A stretch of DNA of 64,000 bases from JAIBJN01 sp963784175 (GTDB taxonomy: Bacteria > Actinomycetota > Thermoleophilia > Gaiellales > Gaiellaceae): contig CAWAQJ010000017.1 of the NCBI GenBank assembly GCA_963784175.1, forward strand, positions 1 through 64,000, in the 5' to 3' direction. Both the position numbers and the translations under genes were made by a program. Numbering within the stretch: the first letter of the stretch is position 1; the number at the start of each line of letters is the position of its first letter. Below the pieces are notes generated by a model, which saw only the letters and a program-made list of their open reading frames with translations, did not search any database and was not told the DNA's origin. Of this stretch, positions 52,000 to 59,220 are shown piece by piece.

Positions 52000-52071
52000 G
52001 ATAGCGCCGGCCTTGAGATCCGTCCAGGGTTCGCGCTATCGTGAGTGGTGCGAGGCGCCGACGGCGGCGCC
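52000..52071 (+). promoter_or_regulatory. Structured leader upstream of the second glutamine synthetase
   Basis: GATAGCGC (52000-52007) pairs perfectly with GCGCTATC (52033-52040). GGCGCC (52054-52059) pairs with GGCGCC (52066-52071) around a six-base loop. Together with the terminator that follows, this makes a three-stem leader. I do not recognise a known riboswitch. The loop GACGGC does not fit the ANTAR hexaloop rule (A first, G fourth). Confidence 0.45.
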
Positions 52072-52087
52072 CCGTAGAAGGCGACGG

Positions 52088-52123
52088 AGCCTCAGAGGTC
52101 GATTCGACCGCTGGGGCTTTTTT
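52088..52123 (+). terminator. Intrinsic terminator inside the leader of the second glutamine synthetase
   Basis: AGCCTCAGAGGTCG pairs with CGACCGCTGGGGCT: 14 positions with one A/G mismatch and one G-T pair, and a three-base loop. Six T residues (52118-52123) follow. It ends only 21 bases before the gene's ATG on the same strand, with no gene between, so it should act as an attenuator of this gene. Confidence 0.75.
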
Positions 52124-52144
52124 CGTGGACCAGAAGGAGGCGGC

Positions 52145-53587
52145 ATGCAAGAGATGGAGTCGAAGGCATACCTCGCGAACGGCGCGCAGCCGGAGGCGGA
52201 GGAGGCGGTTGCCTGGGCGTTCGAGCAGAAGGCCCAGATGGTCGACCTCAAGTTCACGGACCTGTTCGGAGCCTGGCAGCACATGACACTGCCCGTCAGC
52301 GCGTTCGGCCCGTCCGCGTTCACGGAGGGGCTGGGGTTCGACGGCTCGTCGATCCGCGGCTGGCAGGGCATCGCCGAGAGCGACCTCCTGCTCATGCCCG
52401 ACCCGGCGAGCGCGGTGCTCGACCCCTTCACGGAGGCGTCGACCCTGTCGCTCGTGTGCGAGATCGCCGACCCGACGACCGGCGAGGCCTACGGGCGCGA
52501 CCCGCGGCGAATCGCGCGGCGGGCGGAGGAGCACCTCCGCGAGACGGGGATCGCCGACACCGCGAACTTCGGCCCGGAGTGCGAGTTCTTCGTCTTCGAC
52601 GAGGTCTCCTACGAGCTTGCGCCGCACAAGGCGCACTACAGCGTGGACTCGGCGGAGGGGCACTGGAACTCGGGCTCTCCGGGCCTCGGCTACACCGTGC
52701 GTGAGAAGGGCGGGTACTTCCCGCCGGCCCCCCACGACACGCTGCACGACCTGCGCACCCAGATCGTGCTGACGCTCGAGCGCCTCGGGATCCCGTGCGA
52801 GTTCCACCACCACGAGGTCGCCTCCGCGGGCCAGTGCGAGGTCGATCTCCGGTACCAGAGCCTGACCCGGATGGCCGACCAGGTCATGACCTACAAGTAC
52901 GTCGTCCGCAACGTCGCACGCCTCGCCGGGAAGAGCGCGACGTTCATGCCGAAGCCGATCTTCGGCGACAACGGCTCGGGGATGCACACGCATCAGTCGC
53001 TCTGGAAGGAGGGGACGCCGCTCTTCTCCGACAAGTCCGGCTACGCGGGCCTGTCGCAGCTCGCCCGCGCGTACGTGGGCGGCCTGCTCATGCACGCCCC
53101 CGCGCTGCTCGCCTTCTGCGCCCCGACGACCAACTCGTATCGCCGGCTCGTGCCCGGCTACGAGGCGCCGGTGAACCTCGTCTACTCAAAGCGCAACCGC
53201 TCGGCCGCGATCCGCATCCCGATGTACTCGGACTCGGCGTCGGCCAAGCGGCTGGAGTTCCGCTGCCCGGACGCGACGGCGAACCCGTACCTCGCGTTCG
53301 CGGCCATGCTCATGGCCGGGCTCGACGGCATCGAGAAAGGCCTCGACCCGGGCGAGCCGGCGGACTTCGACCTCTTCGAGGACGCCCGCGGCGACATCGC
53401 CCAGGTTCCGGGCTCGCTCGGCGAGGCGCTCGACGCGCTCGAGCGCGACCAGGAGTTCCTGCTCCGCGGCGGTGTCTTCAGCGAGGAGGTGCTCCGCGCC
53501 TGGATCGACTACAAGCGCGAGAACGAGGTCGACGTCGTCGCTCTACGACCTCACCCGGCCGAGTTCTCCCTCTACTACGACGCCTGA
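52145..53587 (+). CDS. Glutamine synthetase, type I (GSI-beta-like, adenylylation Tyr replaced by Phe)
   Basis: The 480-residue enzyme has LGFDGSSIRGWQGIAESDL, FGPECEFFVFDEV (metal Glu), FHHHEVASAGQCEVDLRYQ, PKPIFGDNGSGMHTHQSLWK and RIPMYSDSASAKRLEFRCPD in part. Length and the YSVDSAEGHWN loop fit GSI-beta. At the adenylylation site, where NLYDLP is expected before a PGSL segment, it reads DFDLFEDARG, so the modified Tyr is Phe411. It may be free of adenylylation control, or be a GS-like gamma-glutamyl ligase. An AGGAGG site precedes the ATG, and an attenuator-like terminator lies 21 bp upstream. Confidence 0.9.
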   Translation: MQEMESKAYLANGAQPEAEEAVAWAFEQKAQMVDLKFTDLFGAWQHMTLPVSAFGPSAFTEGLGFDGSSIRGWQGIAESDLLLMPDPASAVLDPFTEASTLSLVCEIADPTTGEAYGRDPRRIARRAEEHLRETGIADTANFGPECEFFVFDEVSYELAPHKAHYSVDSAEGHWNSGSPGLGYTVREKGGYFPPAPHDTLHDLRTQIVLTLERLGIPCEFHHHEVASAGQCEVDLRYQSLTRMADQVMTYKYVVRNVARLAGKSATFMPKPIFGDNGSGMHTHQSLWKEGTPLFSDKSGYAGLSQLARAYVGGLLMHAPALLAFCAPTTNSYRRLVPGYEAPVNLVYSKRNRSAAIRIPMYSDSASAKRLEFRCPDATANPYLAFAAMLMAGLDGIEKGLDPGEPADFDLFEDARGDIAQVPGSLGEALDALERDQEFLLRGGVFSEEVLRAWIDYKRENEVDVVALRPHPAEFSLYYDA

Positions 53588-53597
53588 TCGCTCCGAA

Positions 53598-53624
53598 GGG
53601 GGCGGGCTCCGGCTCGCCCCCTTT
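53598..53624. terminator. Terminator between the second glutamine synthetase and the HNH gene
   Basis: GGGGGCG (53598-53604) pairs with CGCCCCC (53615-53621), followed by TTT. It ends the (+) glutamine synthetase transcript 10 bp after its stop, and can also serve the convergent HNH gene. Confidence 0.75.
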
Positions 53625-53627
53625 CGC

Positions 53628-54128
53628 CTAGGCGTAGGCAGCGAGGTACGGCTGCCAGCGATCCGGGATGCGCGACGCCGAGAGGGTCACGAAGAGCGCT
53701 GGCGTGGGCGCACGGGGAGTGACATGCATGCGCATCTCGATCTCCTCGGGCAGACGGTTCCCCTTGCGCAGGTTGCACGGCGCACACGAGGTGACGACGT
53801 TCTCCCAGACCGAGTCGCCGCCACGTGAGCGCGGAACGACGTGATCGAGCGTGAGCCGGCCGGCGGAGCCGCAGTAGACGCACTTGTGCCCGTCGCGCGC
53901 GAAGAGCGCCCGCCGGGAGATCTTCCGCTTCACGGCGCGCGGCACGCGGACGTAGTGCAGGAGCCGGATCACGTGGGGCCAGGGAAACGTGTCCGAGGCC
54001 GAGCGGAGCGGCTGCCGCAGCTCCTCGATCATCTCCGCTTTCCCCTTGTAGACGAGCACGTGCGCACGCCGGACCGTGCAGACGTTGAGGGGCTCGAAGC
54101 TCGCGTTCAGCACGAGAACCTGCTGCAT
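53628..54128 (-). CDS. HNH endonuclease
   Basis: The 166-residue protein begins QVLVLNASFEPLNV, typical of the actinobacterial HNH family. The HNH core has a zinc site CVYCG near residue 86, the catalytic LTLDHVVPRSRGG, the Asn in WENVV, and a second zinc pair in TSCAPCNLRKGNR. It should cut DNA in a metal-dependent way. Proteins of this type are common single genes, so no defence system is implied. No methyltransferase or toxin partner is nearby. Confidence 0.88.
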   Translation of the reverse strand: MQQVLVLNASFEPLNVCTVRRAHVLVYKGKAEMIEELRQPLRSASDTFPWPHVIRLLHYVRVPRAVKRKISRRALFARDGHKCVYCGSAGRLTLDHVVPRSRGGDSVWENVVTSCAPCNLRKGNRLPEEIEMRMHVTPRAPTPALFVTLSASRIPDRWQPYLAAYA

Positions 54129-54158
54129 TGGCGCAAATCGTAGATGAGCGGGACGACT

Positions 54159-54566
54159 CTAGGGCCGCGGCAACACGAGCTCGAGCAGATCTTCTCCCGC
54201 CTCCACGAACCCGCGGCCGCGATAGAAGGCCGACGCCCGCCGATCGGCGCTCGCGACAACGACCTGCAGCGAGAGAGCGCGCTCCGAGATGGCGAATCCC
54301 TCCGCGAACTCGAGCAGCTGGCGCCCGATGCCCTCCGCCTCGTGCTCAGGGCTGACGAAGAGCTGGTCGACCCGCACGGCCTCGCCTTCGCGCTCGAGCG
54401 CCACATACCCGGCGGGCGCCCCTTCGAGCTCGGCGACGAAGACGGTCTCCCGTTCGAGCACGGTGAGCGTGCGGTGATCGGCCCCGCGATCGAGGCTCGC
54501 AAGCCCGAAGAGCAGCGGCTCGTCGCCGGGCTCGTAGGGTCGGATGTCGGCCTTGCGGTACGTCAT
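54159..54566 (-). CDS. GNAT-family N-acetyltransferase
   Basis: The 135-residue protein has the GNAT pattern: an N-terminal IRPYEPGDEPLLFGL, central strands ETVFVAELEGAPAGYVALE and VDQLFVSPEHEAEGIGRQLLEF (the acetyl-CoA motif, with EGIG for the usual RGxG), then VVVASADRRASAFYRGRGF. It transfers an acyl group to an unknown amine. The ATG at 54566 overlaps the DUF4446 stop (ATGA), so both are in one transcript. Confidence 0.85.
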   Translation of the reverse strand: MTYRKADIRPYEPGDEPLLFGLASLDRGADHRTLTVLERETVFVAELEGAPAGYVALEREGEAVRVDQLFVSPEHEAEGIGRQLLEFAEGFAISERALSLQVVVASADRRASAFYRGRGFVEAGEDLLELVLPRP

Positions 54567-55051
54567 CCCGATTGTGCCATCGCGCGGTCGACCGCTTCCT
54601 GCTCCTCCGGCGAAAGGGCGACGGGCGCCTTGCCGCGGTCGAGCTGCTTGACGTAGATGCGCGCGTAGTCGCGCCCCTGGATGGCGCTCATGACCACGCC
54701 CGAGCGAGCGCCGTCGAGGAAGGCCAGCGAGGCCGACTGATGTCCGCCCGCGTCCTCGTAGGCGTTGTAGCGGACGAGGGCCGTGTGGGACAGGCATCCG
54801 TCCACGCGCCGATCGATGCGGGCAAGCGCCGCGGCGACCTCGTCGACGACGCGGTGGAGATCGTCGATCCTGGTCTGGAGCGAGACGGCGAAGTTGACGA
54901 GGTCGTCCTTGTTGGAGCCGAGCAGCACCAGCTGGGCCTTCCGCACGGCGCGCAGCTTCAGATAGAAGGCGAGCGAGACGAGGAGCGCGGCGACCGCCGC
55001 CGCAGCGGCGCCGATGGCGATCCAGGGAGCCGCGTCGGAGAGGTCCGACAT
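54563..55051 (-). CDS. DUF4446 family membrane-anchored protein
   Basis: The 162-residue protein has one N-terminal helix (WIAIGAAAAAVAALLVSLAFYLKL), a coiled segment with LVNFAVSLQTRIDDLHRVVDEV, and a conserved end that reads LVRYNAYEDAGGHQSASLAFLDG and YARIYVKQLDRGKA. That end is characteristic of DUF4446. Its function is unknown; it is often found near partition or envelope genes. It lies between the CARDB-like protein and the acetyltransferase on the same strand. Confidence 0.85.
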   Translation of the reverse strand: MSDLSDAAPWIAIGAAAAAVAALLVSLAFYLKLRAVRKAQLVLLGSNKDDLVNFAVSLQTRIDDLHRVVDEVAAALARIDRRVDGCLSHTALVRYNAYEDAGGHQSASLAFLDGARSGVVMSAIQGRDYARIYVKQLDRGKAPVALSPEEQEAVDRAMAQSG

Positions 55052-55074
55052 CGGGCCCTAGCCTAGCGCCGGCG

Positions 55075-56256
55075 CTAGCCCAACGTGAAGATGACCGGGT
55101 ACTCCGCGGTGTTGTTGCCCGTGTTCGTTTCGCCCTGGACCGGCTCGATGGAAACCTTGAGCGTGGTGCTCGTGCCGAACGAGAGCTCGCCGAAGTTGCG
55201 GAACGTGACGGTCTTCGTCTCACCCGGGTTGATGACGTCGATGACCTGCTGCTTCTGGATCTGCGGATCCTGCAGGACCGTGAGCGTCACCTCGACCTGC
55301 GTCTCCTGGCTGTCACCCGAGTTCTGGATGAGCACCTCGAACGCGAGGTCGCTGGTCGCCTGAATCGAGTTGTCCTGGCTCGGCGACAGCTGCTGGTCGC
55401 TGCCCTGCACCCGCACGGCCTGGATGCCGTTGCCGTGGAGGCCGCCGGACTCGGGAGCCTGCGTCAAGCGCGCCACGGTCTGCTTCCACTGCGTCGGGCT
55501 GCCGAATTCCGGGTTCTGGACGAACTTCGACGCGGGCACGGGCACGTTGGAGACGCCTTGCTCCTCGAGCACGGTCTCGGTGGGCGACTGGAAGCCGTCC
55601 GCGTAGACGACGTCGCTCGCCACGAGGCGCTGCGCCTGGGAGGCGAGCAGCTGGCCCGACTCGTCTGGATCGCTCGTCTGCGCCACCTGGGCGAAAGCCG
55701 TGGCCAGGCCGTCGAGCCCGTTGACGCGGAACTGCATCGCCTCGACGAGGCTCTCCTGCTGCTCGAGCAGCGGCCCCGGCGGCCCGAGGTCCTGCGCCTG
55801 TCGCAGGAGCTGCTCCTGCTGCTGCCGGAGGCCTTCCACGTCCTCCCGCAGAGCCTCAAGCGTGATGCCCGGCGTCGTCAGCTGCGTGTTCAGCTGCTTG
55901 CCGAGATCCTCGGACTCCGCCGCGATCGTGCTCACGCTCTCGACGTAGTCCTCGTAGGCCGAGACCTTCTGGTTCTTGCGGCAGCTGTTGACGACCAGGA
56001 TGAGGATGACTGCCAGGACGATCGCGCCTGCGATCAGCACCCCGAGCCGGTAGAGCTGGGGCCCGCCGGGAGGCTTCGGCGGTCGCGTCGGCAAGCGGCG
56101 TCGCTTCCGCGGCCCGCCGCCCTCCCCGCGCTGAGTCGACTCGACGGTTGGCGACTCGTCGAAGAAGTCGAACTCGATGTCGCTCTCGGTCTCGGGTTTC
56201 TCTCGGTCGAACACTGGCCGCTCGGGGTCGAAGAAGCGGCCGAGTCTACCACCCAC
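55075..56256 (-). CDS. Single-pass membrane protein with coiled coil and CARDB-like C-terminal domain
   Basis: The protein of about 393 residues has an acidic then Arg/Pro-rich cytoplasmic part, a membrane helix (LYRLGVLIAGAIVLAVILIL), an extracytoplasmic coiled coil rich in Gln and Glu (VEGLRQQQEQLLRQAQDL), and a C-terminal beta domain with LTVLQDPQIQKQQVIDVINPGETKTV in part and EPVQGETNTGNNTAEYPV. The latter resembles CARDB adhesion modules. I place the start at GTG 56256; a TTG at 56292 would extend it, but those codons look non-coding. It diverges from a Ser/Thr kinase, which may sense or modify it. Confidence 0.75.
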   Translation of the reverse strand: MGGRLGRFFDPERPVFDREKPETESDIEFDFFDESPTVESTQRGEGGGPRKRRRLPTRPPKPPGGPQLYRLGVLIAGAIVLAVILILVVNSCRKNQKVSAYEDYVESVSTIAAESEDLGKQLNTQLTTPGITLEALREDVEGLRQQQEQLLRQAQDLGPPGPLLEQQESLVEAMQFRVNGLDGLATAFAQVAQTSDPDESGQLLASQAQRLVASDVVYADGFQSPTETVLEEQGVSNVPVPASKFVQNPEFGSPTQWKQTVARLTQAPESGGLHGNGIQAVRVQGSDQQLSPSQDNSIQATSDLAFEVLIQNSGDSQETQVEVTLTVLQDPQIQKQQVIDVINPGETKTVTFRNFGELSFGTSTTLKVSIEPVQGETNTGNNTAEYPVIFTLG

Positions 56257-56300
56257 CTCGGACTTTGCAGGACTTTCGGGAGCCGCCGCCAAGTGCCGGG

Positions 56301-57923
56301 GTGTCCGTGGAACACGCAGTCGCTCTCAGCGAGAACAACCTCGTTCTCGGTCGCTACCGCCCGTTGCGGCCGCTGGGGAGCGGCGGCGCGGGCTCCGTCT
56401 GGCTCGCCCGCGACGAACAGGCCGACCGCGAGGTCGCGCTGAAGATCATCGCACGCGAGGGCAAGGCCGGCGCGCGCGCCGAGCGGGAGGTCGAGGCCGC
56501 GACGCGCCTCCGGCATCCCAGATGCCTGCGCGCGCTCGCGCTCGCGCGCGACGAGGGCCACGTCTACGTCGCGTATCCCTTCATCTCCGGCTGCACGCTC
56601 CGCGACGCCCTCCGGGGCGGCGCACTCGACGACTGGAGCGCCGTGGAGGCCGCCGTGCAGATCCTCGAGGCGCTCGCCCACGCTCACTCGAAGGGCGTCA
56701 TCCACCGTGACGTGAAGCCGGCCAACGTCATGGTCGAGAGCGGCGACGAGATCTCCATCCGGCTCCTGGACTTCGGGATGGCCCAGATCGACGAGGCCGA
56801 CACGCTCACGGCCGCAGGCGATGTACCCGGGACGCTCGCTTACATCGCCCCGGAGAGGCTCGGCGGCGCAGAGGCGACCGGCGCGGCGGACGTCTGGTCG
56901 CTCGGCGTCATCCTCTGGGAGGCGCTGGCCGGACGCCATCCCTTCTGGGCGGTCTCGCCGCTCGAGACGGCGCGCAGGGTCGAGCAGGGCGCCCAGCCGC
57001 TCGCCGAGCTGCGGCCCGACCTCCCGCGCAAGCTTTGCCGCGCGGTCGACCGGATGCTCTCGACCGACCCGGGCAAGCGCCCGACCGCAAGGCAGGCGCT
57101 CCACCTGCTCCACGCCGTCGAGGAGGACCACTCCGAGCGCCGCCGGGCGGTGTCGTCCCCGGCCCGGCTCCAGGCACAGGGGCCGCACGCGATCCTCGCG
57201 GCCGCCTTCGCAACAGGATCGGCGCTCCTCCTGCCCTTCTTCCCCGGCGGCTGGCCGTTCCTCCTGGGCGCGATCGCTGCGCTCCTGGCGCTCGTGAACC
57301 CGCGCGTCGGCCTCGCCGCCGCGCTCGCAGTGCCCGTGCTGCCCCTGGGGAACGTCTCGTTCGGCCTCGCACTCGCCTACGTACCGCTGGCCGTCGCCTG
57401 GCTGCTCCTCTTCGCGCGCGACGCGCGCTCCGGGCTCCTCTTCGTCGCCGGCCCGCTGCTGGCGCTCGTGCACCTGCTGCCGCTCGTGCCCGTGGTCGCG
57501 CTCCAGGCCCGCGGCCCCGTCAGACAGGCAGCACTGGCGCTGGCGAGCGTCCTCGCAGCAGTTGGAACGGCGATCGCCGCCGGCTCACGGATGCCCCTCA
57601 CCGGTGAGGACGCGCCGGGCACGGCGAGCCTCCGCGGCACGGAGGGCCCCGGCGCGGCCCTCGGATCGGTCACGGATCTCGTCACGAGCCGGCCGACGAT
57701 GGTTGCCGTCACGCTCGTGCTCGTCGCGGCCACGCTCGCTGCGCAGCCTGCGCGGGAGCGAGGCCTCTGGGGTGTCGCAGGCTGGGGCGCCGCCTTCGTA
57801 GGCGCGTTGCTTCTCGCTCCGCTGGCGGCGGGCGGCGAGCCCGTCGCCGCCGCCTGGGCTGTGCCCGCAGCCTGGCTCGCAACGGGTGCGCTCGCGTATC
57901 CGTTGCTTCGAGAGCGTCGTTAG
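56301..57923 (+). CDS. Ser/Thr protein kinase with polytopic membrane tail
   Basis: Residues 12-275 are a Hanks-type kinase: LGSGGAGSVWLA (G loop), VALKII (Lys), HRDVKPANV near residue 135 (catalytic Asp), LLDFGMAQ (Mg loop) and TLAYIAPERL. Residues about 300-540 hold roughly eight hydrophobic helices instead of the usual single helix and PASTA repeats. The extracytoplasmic sensor is thus replaced by a membrane domain. It lies beside the FHA-PstP-PknB cluster, whose FHA proteins are likely readers of its products. GTG 56301 or 56307 may be the start. Confidence 0.88.
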   Translation: MSVEHAVALSENNLVLGRYRPLRPLGSGGAGSVWLARDEQADREVALKIIAREGKAGARAEREVEAATRLRHPRCLRALALARDEGHVYVAYPFISGCTLRDALRGGALDDWSAVEAAVQILEALAHAHSKGVIHRDVKPANVMVESGDEISIRLLDFGMAQIDEADTLTAAGDVPGTLAYIAPERLGGAEATGAADVWSLGVILWEALAGRHPFWAVSPLETARRVEQGAQPLAELRPDLPRKLCRAVDRMLSTDPGKRPTARQALHLLHAVEEDHSERRRAVSSPARLQAQGPHAILAAAFATGSALLLPFFPGGWPFLLGAIAALLALVNPRVGLAAALAVPVLPLGNVSFGLALAYVPLAVAWLLLFARDARSGLLFVAGPLLALVHLLPLVPVVALQARGPVRQAALALASVLAAVGTAIAAGSRMPLTGEDAPGTASLRGTEGPGAALGSVTDLVTSRPTMVAVTLVLVAATLAAQPARERGLWGVAGWGAAFVGALLLAPLAAGGEPVAAAWAVPAAWLATGALAYPLLRERR

Positions 57924-57956
57924 AGTGCCCGGCGGGCACAATGGTGTCCGCTTCCT

Positions 57957-58739
57957 ATGAGCGTCCTGCGGAGCATCGAGCACCGGATCGAGTCGCTCGT
58001 CGAGGGCGTCTTCGGCCGCGCCTTCCGCACGCACGTGCAGCCGGTGGAGCTTGCCCGGAAGCTGGCGAAGGAGATGGACGACGCCAAGACCATCTCCGTC
58101 TCGCGCGTCTACGTGCCGAACGAGTACACGCTCTACCTCTCGCCGAGCGACCGCGACCAGTTCGGGAACTACGAGGACTCGCTCCTCACGGAGCTTTCCG
58201 ACTACCTCTCGGAGCATGCCCGCCGCGAGGGCTATGCGCTGCTCACGACGCCCGTGGTGCTCATGGAGGAGGACGACGACCTGAGCGTCGGCGAGTTCGG
58301 CATCGCCACCAGGATGGTGCAGCCCCAGCGAGGCCGCGCTGACGTCCCGCCGGAGGTCGTGCCGCAGGCGGCTCCGAGCGAGACGAAGATCTTCAAGCCG
58401 CCGGCGGGGGACACCGAGGCCGTCTCCTCCGAAGACGCTGCTGCGCTTGACCTGGCCCACGCGTCGGCCGCGCTCGTCCTCGGCGGAAAGCGTCACGAGC
58501 TGGCCAACCGCGCGCTCGTGCTGGGGCGGTCACGCGACAGCGACATCCCGGTCGACGACCCCAACGTCTCGCGCCGGCATGCCGAGATCCGGCACGAGGA
58601 CGGGGCCTACTGGATCGTCGATCTCGGCTCCACGAACGGGATTACGGTCAACGGGGAACGCGTGAAGCGGGCGAAGCTCGAGCCGGACGACACCCTCGTG
58701 CTCGGAACGACCGAGCTTCGGTTCGAGCGCGGCTTCTGA
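57957..58739 (+). CDS. fhaA: FhaA: DUF3662 and FHA domain protein
   Basis: The 260-residue protein has an N-terminal DUF3662 domain (SVLRSIEHRIESLVEGVFGRAF, then HVQPVELARKLAKEMDDAK) and a C-terminal FHA domain (LVLGRSRDSDIPVDDPNVSRRHAEIR, DLGSTNGITVNG). FHA domains bind phosphothreonine. In mycobacteria FhaA binds phosphorylated MviN and controls peptidoglycan synthesis near the poles. It is the first gene of the conserved fhaA-fhaB-pstP-rodA-pbpA-pknB cluster. The linker between the domains is short compared with the mycobacterial protein. Confidence 0.93.
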   Translation: MSVLRSIEHRIESLVEGVFGRAFRTHVQPVELARKLAKEMDDAKTISVSRVYVPNEYTLYLSPSDRDQFGNYEDSLLTELSDYLSEHARREGYALLTTPVVLMEEDDDLSVGEFGIATRMVQPQRGRADVPPEVVPQAAPSETKIFKPPAGDTEAVSSEDAAALDLAHASAALVLGGKRHELANRALVLGRSRDSDIPVDDPNVSRRHAEIRHEDGAYWIVDLGSTNGITVNGERVKRAKLEPDDTLVLGTTELRFERGF

Positions 58740-58749
58740 GAGGTACGGC

Positions 58750-59220
58750 GTGTCCGTAGAACCCCTCCTCATCGCGCTGCAGGCCGCCTTCATCGTCCTT
58801 CTCTACATCTTCATCTGGCGCGTCGTGCGCACGGCAGCGCGGGGCCTTCCGGCCGCGCCCCAGGAGAGCTTCGTGCTCGCCCCGGCGCAGGTCGCCCAGG
58901 CGCGCGCGGAGGCCGGGATGGCGCCGGGCCGACTGGTCGTCGTGCGCTCGAAGGCGATCCCCGTCGGACGTGCGTTCGAGCCCGGGCCCGTGCCCATGAC
59001 CTTCGGCCGCGCCGAGGACAACGTCGTGCCGCTCCCCGATGACGACTACGCCTCGGGCCATCACGCACGCGTGGAGAGCGGCCTCGACGGGACGTGGGTG
59101 GTGGATCTCGGCTCGACGAACGGGACCTACGTGAACGGCGAGCGCGTCAACGGGCGGCGCAGGCTCCACGAGGGCGATCGGCTGCAGGTCGGCGACACGG
59201 AGCTGGAGTACGAGCGATGA
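58750..59220 (+). CDS. fhaB: FhaB: membrane-anchored FHA protein
   Basis: The 156-residue protein has one N-terminal helix (LLIALQAAFIVLLYIFIWRV) and a C-terminal FHA domain with FGRAEDNVVPLPDDDYASGHHARVE in part, DLGSTNGTYVNGERV and a GDRLQVGDTELEY end. It presents a phosphothreonine-reading module at the inner face of the membrane, probably for PknA/PknB targets. It begins 10 bp after fhaA and its stop overlaps the pstP ATG. Confidence 0.93.
   Translation: MSVEPLLIALQAAFIVLLYIFIWRVVRTAARGLPAAPQESFVLAPAQVAQARAEAGMAPGRLVVVRSKAIPVGRAFEPGPVPMTFGRAEDNVVPLPDDDYASGHHARVESGLDGTWVVDLGSTNGTYVNGERVNGRRRLHEGDRLQVGDTELEYER

Noticed and set aside
52054..52071. Six-base loop hairpin as an ANTAR binding site.
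   Set aside because: The loop reads GACGGC and lacks the A at position 1; a second matching hexaloop stem was not found.
52041..52286. An open frame in the GS leader starting GTG with six Arg codons in a row, like an attenuation leader peptide.
   Set aside because: It runs through the terminator and over the GS start without a stop, its ribosome site is weak, and Arg runs arise by chance at this GC content.
53628..54128. The HNH nuclease as part of a defence or mobile system.
   Set aside because: No partner gene, repeat or integrase is nearby; this HNH type is a common stand-alone gene.
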